A stretch of 64,000 bases of DNA from Heliomarina sp018223035 (GTDB lineage: Bacteria; Pseudomonadota; Alphaproteobacteria; Rhodobacterales; Rhodobacteraceae). The notes below the pieces were generated by a model that did no database searches, was not told where the DNA came from, and saw nothing but the letters and a program-made list of their open reading frames with translations. The stretch covers positions 124,001 through 188,000 of the forward strand of contig JAAEZD010000002.1 in assembly GCA_018223035.1 (NCBI GenBank), given 5' to 3'. Shown here piece by piece: positions 1 through 7,293 of this stretch. The stretch's first letter is position 1, and every line of letters begins with the position of its first letter. The translations under genes were made by a program, and so were the position numbers.

Positions 1-664
1 CGACCAGTGGCGCATCGGAAATCTTAGCGACATCGGCAATACCGGCCGCGTTCAGGTGACTGAGGTCGATCAGTATCTTCAGCTCGTTGCACCGCGCGAC
101 AAGCGATCTGCCCGCCTCGGTCAGGCCGACGCCAATATCCCCGTCGGACGGGTAGCGGAACGGCACGCCATGACCGAAAATGGTCTCTCGCGACCAGACG
201 GGACCCAGCGACCGCAAGCCCATATCGTAAAGACGGTCAAGTTCGCGCAATTCCGGGCCAATCGCTTCGGCGCCCTCGACATGCATGATCGCGGCGATCA
301 CACCGTCTGCCCTTGCCGCTTCGATCTCGTCCACCGTGCGGCAGATCCGGACCGCGCCGGCCTTGTCGAGCGCCTGAAGAATATTCGCCGACCGCTCGAC
401 GATTTCCCACGCCTCGGCCTGGTCGACCATCTTTGGCAGCGGCACATCGTAAGGCGGCTTGAGATCGTTGAGCGAGAAACCGCCCCGCCCGGGAGAGCGC
501 ACCCAGATGGCAAAGAACCCACCTGCGAACCCGCCCTCCTGCGCCTTGGGAACATCGATATGTCCGTGCGTTCCCTTGACGAATTGCGCCACGGGATCGG
601 ATACCTTGAGCCCGGCCAGCAATGTCAGCGTATCGTTGTGACCGTCGAAAATATGTGTTGCCAT
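1..664 (-). CDS. Membrane dipeptidase, peptidase family M19 (3' end cut by window)
   Basis: Read on the minus strand from ATG at 664, the protein begins MATHIFDGHNDTL; the HxD pair (His9, Asp11) is the first zinc-binding element of renal-dipeptidase-type M19 enzymes. A later MHVEGAEAI segment carries the bridging glutamate, and a DLSHLN segment near the left edge is the typical strand ending in a metal-ligand histidine. The family hydrolyses dipeptides, including some with a D-residue at the C terminus. About 221 residues are present of a usual 330-350, so roughly the last third lies outside the window. It is divergent from the DUF1330 gene at 761. There is no signal peptide, so a cytoplasmic enzyme is expected. 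Family assignment is secure; substrate is not. Confidence 0.9.
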   Translation of the reverse strand, partial: MATHIFDGHNDTLTLLAGLKVSDPVAQFVKGTHGHIDVPKAQEGGFAGGFFAIWVRSPGRGGFSLNDLKPPYDVPLPKMVDQAEAWEIVERSANILQALDKAGAVRICRTVDEIEAARADGVIAAIMHVEGAEAIGPELRELDRLYDMGLRSLGPVWSRETIFGHGVPFRYPSDGDIGVGLTEAGRSLVARCNELKILIDLSHLNAAGIADVAKISDAPLV

Positions 665-760
665 GGCGGGACGTTGCACAGATTTTTCCGCAGCCGCAAT
701 GGCAACCGTTGAGTTTTGCGAGGCGCTTTGCGACCCTGCCTCAAAATCAGGAGACTACAC

Positions 761-1054
761 ATGCCCAAGGGGTACTGGATTGCCCATGTCGACGTCGATG
801 ACATGGAAACCTACAAGAAATATATCGAAGCGAATGCGGCACCGTTCGCCGAATACGGCGCGCGCTTCCTCGTTCGGGGCGGCGAGGGCGAACAGCCAGA
901 GGGCAAATCCCGCGCAAGGACCGTCGTCATCGAATTTGACAGCTACGAAACGGCTCTGGCCTGTTATAACAGCCCCGGCTATCAGGCGGCCAAGGCCCTG
1001 CGGGACCCGGTCTCCACCGGCGATCTCAGCATTTTGCCCGGCTATGACGGGTAG
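761..1054 (+). CDS. DUF1330 domain protein
   Basis: A 97-residue protein starting MPKGYWIAHVDVDD. The pattern of a short dimeric alpha/beta barrel with YKKYIEAN near residue 20, a central FLVRGG and a VVIEFDSYETA segment is that of DUF1330 proteins, whose biochemical role is unsettled. The start at 761 is chosen over an upstream in-frame codon at 716 because AGGAG stands 8 bases before it and the family begins with this strand. It is likely cytoplasmic. It lies between the divergent dipeptidase gene and the TerB-like genes, with 40 bases to the next gene, so co-transcription with them is possible. Confidence 0.85.
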   Translation: MPKGYWIAHVDVDDMETYKKYIEANAAPFAEYGARFLVRGGEGEQPEGKSRARTVVIEFDSYETALACYNSPGYQAAKALRDPVSTGDLSILPGYDG

Positions 1055-1094
1055 GACTCGACGTTGAACCATCTTTGCGGAGCTCGGATGTAAC

Positions 1095-1553
1095 ATGCTT
1101 AGCAACCTGTTTCAGGCCTTTCGCCCCAAATCGCCGCCGAAACTGCCCGACCCCGATGCCGAGCTTGCCCTTGGCGCGCTGCTGGTCCGGGTCGCGCAGT
1201 CGGATCGCGACTACAAGATGGAAGAGATCCGGCTGATCGACCGCATTCTTCAACGGCTTTACAAGCACGACGCGATCGAGGCCGCCAAGGTCAGGGCAAC
1301 CTGCGAAAAACTGCACGCGGCGGCGCCTGAGACCGACACCTTTGGTCAATTGATCCGCGAGACGACGGAACTGTCCGAACGGCTCGCCGCGCTGGACGCG
1401 CTCTGGGAAGTCGTCATGGCAGACGGCGCGCAAAACCCGGGCGAGTTGAAAATCGTCGAAGATGCGCGCAAGGCGATGGGATTGTCTCGCGCCGACAGCG
1501 ATGCGGCGCGCGACAAGGTGATTGCCAGAAAATCCAACCTAGAAGAGGATTAA
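1095..1553 (+). CDS. TerB-family (tellurite resistance TerB-like) protein, copy 1
   Basis: A 152-residue all-helical protein. The segment from about residue 22, ALGALLVRVAQSDRDYKMEE, and the second acidic helix pair LWEVVMADG near residue 100 match the TerB-like fold, in which acidic residues after each VR(V/I)A or VV(M/L)ADG helix bind metal ions. Many alphaproteobacteria carry such orphan TerB proteins without the rest of a ter operon, and their role is unknown. The next gene is a diverged paralogue with the same layout, so the two are a tandem duplication. No signal peptide or membrane helix is seen. Confidence 0.85.
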   Translation: MLSNLFQAFRPKSPPKLPDPDAELALGALLVRVAQSDRDYKMEEIRLIDRILQRLYKHDAIEAAKVRATCEKLHAAAPETDTFGQLIRETTELSERLAALDALWEVVMADGAQNPGELKIVEDARKAMGLSRADSDAARDKVIARKSNLEED

Positions 1554-1617
1554 GCGCGTTTGTTAAGGCTGCGCAATTTGCCTTGGCCAGCCCGGTTTGG
1601 CGGCCTATATGCAGGAT

Positions 1618-2055
1618 ATGTTTGCAGATTTGATAAATCGCCTTACGGCGAATGACCCAGAACCGATGAACGATGGCGATGCCCGGCTGGCATTGACCGC
1701 CCTTCTGGTTCGTATCGCCCGGTCGGACAATGAGTACGCGCCGGCGGAAATCGCCCAGATCGACCGCATCACCGAGGCCCGTTACGGGCTGAGCAGATCC
1801 GAAGCGGAAAACCTCCGCAAGGAAGCGGAAGAGGTGGAAGCAGGCGCACCGGACACGGTGCGCTTTACCCGCGCCATCAAGGATGCGGTGCCCTATGACA
1901 GCCGACGCGGCGTGGTCGAGGCCATGTGGCAGGTGGTTCTCGCCGATGGCGACAGGGCCGATGCTGAAAACGCACTTATGCGGCTGACGGCCAACCTTCT
2001 GGGTGTCACCGACCGCGACAGCGCGCTTGCCCGCCAAAAAGCCGAGACCAGATGA
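1618..2055 (+). CDS. TerB-family protein, copy 2
   Basis: A helical protein of about 145 residues, paralogous to the gene just upstream: compare ALTALLVRIARSDNEYAPAE with ALGALLVRVAQSDRDYKMEE, and MWQVVLADGDRAD with LWEVVMADGAQNP. ATG codons at 1609 and 1618 and a TTG at 1597 are all possible starts; 1618 (MFADLINRL) is chosen because it aligns with the start of copy 1 (MLSNLFQAF). Its stop overlaps the start of the next gene by 4 bases (ATGA), implying translational coupling to the binding-protein-like gene. Metal binding is inferred from the family only. Confidence 0.82.
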   Translation: MFADLINRLTANDPEPMNDGDARLALTALLVRIARSDNEYAPAEIAQIDRITEARYGLSRSEAENLRKEAEEVEAGAPDTVRFTRAIKDAVPYDSRRGVVEAMWQVVLADGDRADAENALMRLTANLLGVTDRDSALARQKAETR

Positions 2056-2786
2056 TAGCGATGCTCGGCATGTATGACATGCCGGAAATCCAACAAGCCA
2101 ACGACCGCTATTGGCAGGAAATCCGCGCCCGGCTTGGCTATGGCCCTGAGAACCTGTCCCGCGATTTGGACTACTGGGATATGTGGCAATCGCCCGACCT
2201 GTTGCTGGGCCAGACCTGCGGGATGCCTTACCGGACACGACTGTACGACAAGGTAAACCTGATCGGGACGCCTGATTTCGGTTTGCCCGATTGTCCGCCG
2301 GGATATTACCAATCGGTGATCGTTGCGCGGGCGGACAATCGTCGCGACACGCCGCAGGATTTCGACGGCGCCCGTTTTGCGTATAACGAGGACATGTCTC
2401 AATCCGGCTGGGCCGGGCCGCTCCATTTCCTGACTGGCCTGCGGTTTTCAGAAATGGTTCCGACCGGAGGACATCGCCTTTCGCTGCACGCGGTGGCCGA
2501 GGGGCGCGCCGATATTGCCGGGATCGATGCTGTGACTTGGCTTTTGCTCTGCGAACATGATCCGCTGGCGGCAAAGCTCAAGGTCATCGCGAAAACAAAG
2601 CCAACCCCCGGCCTGCCCTACATCACCGCCCAAGACAGAGACCCTGCCCCGATCGCCGAGGCTGCCGCATCAGCCATCGCCAATCTGAACGAACAGGACC
2701 GCAAGGCCCTGCATCTGCGCGGTTTGGTCCGTATAGAAACCGCCGACTATCTTTCCGTCCCGACTCCGCAAGTTGTCTGGGCGTGA
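2052..2786 (+). CDS. PhnD-like periplasmic-binding-fold protein lacking a signal peptide
   Basis: A 244-residue protein with the layout of PhnD/SsuA/transferrin-type binding proteins: an N-terminal lobe with LLLGQTCGMPYRT, the linking strand GYYQSVIVARAD, a DFDGARFAYNEDMSQSG segment, and HAVAEGRADIAGIDAVTW typical of the second lobe. True PhnD proteins bind phosphonate or phosphate esters in the periplasm, but this one starts at once with a globular sequence and has no export signal, so it is probably cytoplasmic and not part of a transporter. No permease or ATPase gene of the phosphonate type is adjacent. It overlaps the second TerB-like gene by 4 bases. Confidence 0.75.
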   Translation: MIAMLGMYDMPEIQQANDRYWQEIRARLGYGPENLSRDLDYWDMWQSPDLLLGQTCGMPYRTRLYDKVNLIGTPDFGLPDCPPGYYQSVIVARADNRRDTPQDFDGARFAYNEDMSQSGWAGPLHFLTGLRFSEMVPTGGHRLSLHAVAEGRADIAGIDAVTWLLLCEHDPLAAKLKVIAKTKPTPGLPYITAQDRDPAPIAEAAASAIANLNEQDRKALHLRGLVRIETADYLSVPTPQVVWA

Positions 2787-2831
2787 TCGCCAGCTAGGAC
2801 GTGGCCCGGCGGAACGACCCGACCGAAATAC

Positions 2832-2860
2832 GGGAATGAGATTAATTTTCGGGCATTCCC
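2832..2860. promoter_or_regulatory. Inverted repeat upstream of the ABC transporter operon
   Basis: Perfect 7-bp arms GGGAATG (2832-2838) and CATTCCC (2854-2860) with a 15-base AT-rich spacer. It lies about 105 bases before the ATPase gene start, in a 179-base non-coding stretch. It could be an operator or a hairpin in the leader; there is no T-run after it, so a terminator for the preceding gene is less likely. Confidence 0.35.
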
Positions 2861-2965
2861 TACCGTCAATTGCCCCCTCTTGCCCCTTGCCTATCTGAAT
2901 TCACGATTGCAATACGTGCGGAATTAACTCCTACTACGGCGAAATTCAGCAAAACCGGACGCCCC

Positions 2966-3742
2966 GTGACAGACACACCGCCCGTCATCCAGATCAACAA
3001 CCTCCACAAAGCCTACGGCCAGCTCGAAGTGTTGAAAGGCGTCAGCATCTCGGCCAGGCGCGGCGATGTCGTTTCGCTAATCGGATCTTCGGGATCGGGC
3101 AAATCCACGCTTCTGCGCTGTGCCAACCTGCTCGAAGACAGCCAGCAGGGCGAGATCCTGTTCAAAGGCGAACCGGTTCTCTGGAAAGGGGCAGGCGCGG
3201 TGCGGCGGCCTTCGGACGCCAAGCAGGTGCTACGTATCCGCACCAATCTCTCGATGGTGTTCCAGCAGTTCAATCTCTGGTCCCACATGAGCATTCTTCA
3301 GAATGTCATGGAAGCGCCACTGACCGTGCTTGGGCGCAACCGTGGCGAGGTGGAAAAATCCGCCCGGGCCTACCTGGAAAAGGTCGGGATCGGCGACAAA
3401 TGCGATGCCTACCCGGCACAGCTTTCAGGCGGGCAACAGCAGCGTGCCGCGATTGCCCGCGCGCTTTGCATGGAACCCGAGGCGCTGCTTTTTGACGAAC
3501 CTACCAGCGCGCTGGACCCGGAACTTGAGCAGGAAGTCGTCAAGGTCATCAAGCAACTCGCCGCCGAAGGGCGCACCATGCTGATCGTGACACATGACAT
3601 GAAGCTCGCGGCAGATGTAAGTGATCACGTGGTCTTTCTGCACAAGGGCCTGATCGAAGAGGAAGGCGCACCAAGCGAACTCTTCGGCGCTCCGAAATCC
3701 GAACGTCTCCAGGGGTTCCTCTCGGCGACGCAAGCGGCCTAA
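2966..3742 (+). CDS. Polar amino acid/amine ABC transporter, ATP-binding subunit
   Basis: A 258-residue ATPase of the HisP/GlnQ class. Visible motifs are Walker A GSSGSGKST (residues 40-48), Q-loop VFQQFNLW, signature LSGGQQQR, Walker B with DEPTSALDPE, and switch histidine in VTHD. A longer reading from 2870 is possible, but the GTG at 2966 fits the family start (PPVIQINNLHKAYG) and the extra 32 residues look non-native. The gene heads an operon with a binding protein and two permeases, so it powers uptake through that membrane complex. The AIARAL and LDPE segments are those of amino-acid importers; the actual substrate may be an amine, given the glutamylation cluster downstream. Confidence 0.93.
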   Translation: MTDTPPVIQINNLHKAYGQLEVLKGVSISARRGDVVSLIGSSGSGKSTLLRCANLLEDSQQGEILFKGEPVLWKGAGAVRRPSDAKQVLRIRTNLSMVFQQFNLWSHMSILQNVMEAPLTVLGRNRGEVEKSARAYLEKVGIGDKCDAYPAQLSGGQQQRAAIARALCMEPEALLFDEPTSALDPELEQEVVKVIKQLAAEGRTMLIVTHDMKLAADVSDHVVFLHKGLIEEEGAPSELFGAPKSERLQGFLSATQAA

Positions 3743-3770
3743 TCAAAATAAAACCAAGGGAGTAACTTTC

Positions 3771-4499
3771 ATGAAATCTCTGATTTTAACCACGGCGGCG
3801 CTCGCCATCGTTGCGGGATCGGCCTTTGCCCAAGACAAGACGATCCGCATGGGCACCGAGGGCGCCTACCCTCCGTACAACTTCATCAATGACTCGGGCG
3901 AAGTCGACGGGTTCGAACGCGAACTGGGCGACGAACTCTGCACCCGCGCCGAGCTGACCTGCGAATGGGTCAAGAACGACTGGGATTCAATCATTCCGAA
4001 CCTGGTGTCGAGCAACTACGACACCATCATGGCCGGCATGAGCATCACCGACGAACGTGACGAGGTGATCGACTTTACTCAAGATTACTATCCGCCCACC
4101 GAATCCGCCTATGTTGCGCTGTCCGATGACGTTGATGTCGAAGGTGGCATCGTCTCGGCCCAGACCGCAACAATTCAGGCGGGCTATGTCGCGGAAAGCG
4201 GCGCAACGCTGGTTGAATTCGCAACCCCCGAAGAAACCATCGCAGCCGTGCGCAACGGCGAAGCGGATGCGGTTTTTGCCGATTACGACTACCTCCTCCC
4301 GCTGGTCGAGGAATCGGGCGGCGAGCTGACCTTCGTGGGTGAAGGCGTACCTCTTGGCGGTGGCGTGGGCATGGGCCTGCGCGAAAGCGACACCGAACTG
4401 CGTGACAAGTTCGACGCGGCGATCACGTCGATGAAGGAAGACGGCAGCCTGAATGCATTGCTGGACAAGTGGTTCGGCGAAGGCGTCGGCACCTACTGA
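3771..4499 (+). CDS. Polar amino acid/amine ABC transporter, periplasmic binding protein
   Basis: A 242-residue protein with a clear Sec signal peptide (residues 1-20, cleaved after SAFA) followed by the SBP family 3 pattern: IRMGTEGAYPPYNF at the mature N terminus, VDGFERELG, the hinge strand with DTIMAGMSITDERDEVIDFTQDYY, and the C-terminal SLNALLDKWFGEG. The conserved acidic and arginine residues (TDERDEVIDF) contact the alpha-amino and carboxyl groups of the ligand in this family. It sits 28 bases after the ATPase gene and is followed by a strong hairpin, which would favour higher expression of the binding protein than of the permeases. Confidence 0.93.
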   Translation: MKSLILTTAALAIVAGSAFAQDKTIRMGTEGAYPPYNFINDSGEVDGFERELGDELCTRAELTCEWVKNDWDSIIPNLVSSNYDTIMAGMSITDERDEVIDFTQDYYPPTESAYVALSDDVDVEGGIVSAQTATIQAGYVAESGATLVEFATPEETIAAVRNGEADAVFADYDYLLPLVEESGGELTFVGEGVPLGGGVGMGLRESDTELRDKFDAAITSMKEDGSLNALLDKWFGEGVGTY

Positions 4500-4513
4500 T
4501 CCCGACCTCAATG

Positions 4514-4540
4514 CGGCCCGCCCTTTCGGCGGGCCGTTTC
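4514..4540 (+). terminator. Hairpin between binding-protein and permease genes
   Basis: A perfect 9-bp stem, CGGCCCGCC (4514-4522) with GGCGGGCCG (4528-4536), a 5-base loop, then TTTCTCTC. It lies 15 bases after the binding-protein stop and 60 bases before the first permease. It may act as a partial terminator or as a 3' stabiliser that raises binding protein over membrane subunits. Confidence 0.75.
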
Positions 4541-4595
4541 TCTCAACGCGGGGCGCAGGTTTTAATATGCCGCCCGCGCCACTGAACGGACCCGC

Positions 4596-5480
4596 ATGTT
4601 TTCCTATTGCGTCGATCCCGACTCGCTTGAAACGCTGGCATGGCTGTCTTGTTATCTGACCACCGGCGTCCACATGTCATTCTACATGGCGTTTCTCAAA
4701 GTGCTGGGCCTTTTGGCCGTGACAGCGCCGGTTGCGCTTGGCTTCGGGTTTCTTGGCGCAATGGCGGCACGGTCGGGTTTCGGACCGCTGCGCTGGTTCG
4801 GCAAGACCTATATCGCCATCGTGCGGGGCGTACCCGACATCGCGTTTTTCCTTTTCTTCGTCATCGCCCTTGATCAGGCACTCGAGTGGCTGCGCCACAA
4901 GACACTTTGCCCCGACTGGGACATGCCGATCAGACAAGGCAATGATTTCATCGTCTGTCACGCTGCCAAGCTGCCCGCTGGCAGCGCGCCCGAGTGGATA
5001 CATGAGACCTACGGGTTTGCACTGGCCGTCATCACCTTTGCTATCGTTTTTGGCGCCTTCGCCGCGAACGTCCTGTTCGGCGGCATGCGGGCCGTACCGC
5101 ATGCCCAGCTCGAGACCGCGGCAGCCTATGGCATGTCACAGCGCCAGACCTTTTGGCGCGTACTGGTCCCGCAGATGTGGGTTTACGCGCTGCCCGGCCT
5201 TTCGAACCTATGGATGGTGCTGATCAAGGCGACGCCCCTGCTCTTCCTGCTGGGGATCGAAGATATCGTCTACTGGGCACGGGAACTCGGCGGCACCAAG
5301 ACCTCGCGCTTTACCGATTTTCCGCATGGCGACTGGCGTATGTGGTACTTTCTTGCCCTGCTGGTGTTCTATCTCGCCTTCACGAAAGTCTCTGAAATCG
5401 CGCTTGAAAAACTGATGCTCCGGCTGACGCACGGGCAGGCCACTACCGGCGGCGAAGCCCAGCGGAGGGCCGCCTCATGA
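4596..5480 (+). CDS. ABC transporter permease 1 (HisM/GlnP family)
   Basis: A 294-residue inner-membrane subunit with hydrophobic segments around residues 28-60, 70-95, 140-165, 190-225 and 250-270. The cytoplasmic EAA loop reads ETAAAYGMS followed by FWRVLVPQ, the coupling helix that contacts the ATPase. An insertion between membrane segments (about residues 95-140, with the paired cysteines of TLCPDW and FIVCHA) is unusual for small amino acid permeases. The gene overlaps the next permease by 4 bases (ATGA), so the two are made together as a heterodimer. Confidence 0.92.
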   Translation: MFSYCVDPDSLETLAWLSCYLTTGVHMSFYMAFLKVLGLLAVTAPVALGFGFLGAMAARSGFGPLRWFGKTYIAIVRGVPDIAFFLFFVIALDQALEWLRHKTLCPDWDMPIRQGNDFIVCHAAKLPAGSAPEWIHETYGFALAVITFAIVFGAFAANVLFGGMRAVPHAQLETAAAYGMSQRQTFWRVLVPQMWVYALPGLSNLWMVLIKATPLLFLLGIEDIVYWARELGGTKTSRFTDFPHGDWRMWYFLALLVFYLAFTKVSEIALEKLMLRLTHGQATTGGEAQRRAAS

Positions 5481-6286
5481 GCGCCTGCCTGCAAACCATA
5501 CAGGACTACGCGCTGCGCAGCATCGGCATCGGCGAGCGCCTTTTGCCCAGAAGTGATTTTACCCTGTGCGAACAGGTCGTCCTTATCGGCTCGGGCATGA
5601 TCTGGAACATCTATTTCGGCATCTTTGCCCTGGTCATCGGGTTCTTCCTTGCCACCGGGCTTGCCGTGGCCAAGGGTGCGCAGAACCCGTGGCTGCGCAA
5701 ACCTGCGGAATGGTTCATCTTTCTGTTCCGGGGCTCGCCGCTCTTCATCCAGTTCTTCTTCGCCTATTTTTTATTTTTGAATCTGAAGAGTAACATCGAA
5801 TTTTTCGATCCCTTCACCGCTGCCTGGCTTGGCGCGCTGATTGTCCTGTTCCTGAATACCGCCGCCTATTCCGGAGAGATCTTCTACGGCGCGCTGCGCT
5901 CGGTGCCCAAAGGCGATGTCGAGGCGGCGGATGCCTATGGTCTGACCGGGTGGACGCGCTTCAAGCGGATCATCTGGCCGACGATGCTGCGACTGGCTTG
6001 GCCCGCCTATACGAACGAGGCGATCTTTCTCTTTCACGCCACCACGCTTGTCTTTTTCTCCGGCTTCCCGGCATGGCAGCAACGCGGAGATGCGCTCTAT
6101 TACGCCAGCTACTTTGCGGACAAGACCTTTAACCCTTTTGTCCCCTACCCCATTCTGGCGGGCTATTTCATCCTGTTCACACTGGTGATCGTCAGCATTT
6201 TCGGCCTTATCAACCGGCGCCTGAACCAACATCTTCCGGGCGAGGCCCGGGCCAAGTTCAAGTTCCGGCCAAACCTGCTGCGCTAG
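5477..6286 (+). CDS. ABC transporter permease 2 (HisM/GlnP family)
   Basis: A 269-residue integral membrane protein, partner of the preceding permease. The EAA loop is EAADAYGLTG followed by FKRIIWP. Hydrophobic segments lie near residues 35-60, 75-105, 115-135, 185-205 and 230-255. It ends the transport operon; 15 bases on, a gene on the opposite strand ends, so transcription converges here. The neighbouring glutamylation cluster suggests that the imported compound is an amine or amino acid metabolised by those enzymes, which is inference. Confidence 0.92.
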   Translation: MSACLQTIQDYALRSIGIGERLLPRSDFTLCEQVVLIGSGMIWNIYFGIFALVIGFFLATGLAVAKGAQNPWLRKPAEWFIFLFRGSPLFIQFFFAYFLFLNLKSNIEFFDPFTAAWLGALIVLFLNTAAYSGEIFYGALRSVPKGDVEAADAYGLTGWTRFKRIIWPTMLRLAWPAYTNEAIFLFHATTLVFFSGFPAWQQRGDALYYASYFADKTFNPFVPYPILAGYFILFTLVIVSIFGLINRRLNQHLPGEARAKFKFRPNLLR

Positions 6287-6301
6287 AACGGTCGAAAAAG
6301 C

Positions 6302-7009
6302 TCACACCCGTCGGTCGAGCATCGGATCGATAAATTCATCGTCGCCGAATGCCGGTTTTTCATCGTCAAACCCAAGATCGGCCAGCCGTTCCGCCCAGGA
6401 CTTTGGCAGATGCTGTGCAAATTCCGAAACGCGCTCGCGCCCCTGTCGCGCAATCTGGCGCAGCCTTTCGGCCTTAGCGGGATGCCTGCGTTCCAACCGG
6501 GCGAAACGATCACTGGCGATTTCCTTCATCTTGTCCGTGCCAAAGTAAAGGTAGGCACACCCCAGCACTGCACCGATCAGCATGAGCACCGCAGGGTAAA
6601 CCCACAAAGGCAGGATCAGAAAAACGGCCACGCCGGCGGTCACCGGAAAAACCCAATTCCGCGCGGATTGAGAGACGCTTTCATAACGGGGTCGCCTGAC
6701 CTCGCCTTCAGGCTCGATGATCAATGTCATGCGCGGGTTTGGCTCGGCAGAGACAGCGGCAGCTTCAGGTCGACGGGTGTCTTTTACCGGTTCCATCCGC
6801 TCGACCCGGGGTTCGTCCTGTTCCACCTTGTCTTGCTGCGGATTGCTCCGGCTCCTGTGCGACCGGTTCGTTCGCGGTTTCGCTTGAGCGGAGCTGGAGG
6901 TGCGCTGCACATCCGGTTCTGGTTTCTCACTTGCGGCAGCTGCGGCGGCGTCAGGCTGTCGGGGCGGCGCCTCGCCCTTGTTGCCAAAGCCATTGAATTG
7001 ATAAGCCAT
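6302..7009 (-). CDS. Hypothetical membrane protein with long basic/proline-rich N terminus
   Basis: A 235-residue protein not assigned to a named family. Residues 1-110 are low complexity, rich in Pro, Arg, Glu and Ala, and probably disordered and cytoplasmic. Two adjoining hydrophobic segments at about 118-135 and 138-155 would form a membrane hairpin. The C terminus (155-235) is charged and helical with RFARLERRHPAKAERLRQ. Convergent with the ABC operon and divergent from the amine cluster starting at 7294. The coding quality is like that of its neighbours, so it is accepted as a real conserved-type roseobacter gene of unknown role. Confidence 0.7.
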   Translation of the reverse strand: MAYQFNGFGNKGEAPPRQPDAAAAAASEKPEPDVQRTSSSAQAKPRTNRSHRSRSNPQQDKVEQDEPRVERMEPVKDTRRPEAAAVSAEPNPRMTLIIEPEGEVRRPRYESVSQSARNWVFPVTAGVAVFLILPLWVYPAVLMLIGAVLGCAYLYFGTDKMKEIASDRFARLERRHPAKAERLRQIARQGRERVSEFAQHLPKSWAERLADLGFDDEKPAFGDDEFIDPMLDRRV

Positions 7010-7211
7010 GCCAGATCCCGTTTAACGCTTACCACCGACACAAAGGCCTCACGCAGCCGCGTCACCTAAACAGCGGCAGGACATCCCGGGTCGAATTATG
7101 CGGAGGAACCTCGCCGCAAACTGGGGCTGACGGCCGACAAGAATATGTCAGACGCGCGGCATTTGTGATTGTTTTTCAGCCTTTCCGGCGCGGGAAATCA
7201 CCTGCACAAAT

Positions 7212-7225
7212 AATTTGATCAAATT
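7212..7225. promoter_or_regulatory. 14-bp perfect palindrome, candidate operator of the amine-use cluster
   Basis: AATTTGATCAAATT is a perfect 14-bp palindrome 68 bases upstream of the first glutamine-synthetase-like gene, in the 284-base space after the divergent membrane-protein gene. A related site centred on the same TGATCA lies at 8651-8658 in front of the amidotransferase gene. A repressor of the cupin-HTH kind (PuuR/PauR-like) is a natural candidate, but none is encoded in the window. Confidence 0.5.
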
Positions 7226-7293
7226 TCGGTGACACTCGTAAGATCCTCCGCTAAACAAGGGGAAAGCATAATTCGAACAAAAAGAGTCTTTCC

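Noticed and set aside
1414..2574. Minus-strand open frame of 386 codons opposite the TerB and PhnD-like genes
   Set aside because: Low-complexity Arg/Pro/His product; the plus-strand genes have recognisable folds and overlapping stops and starts.
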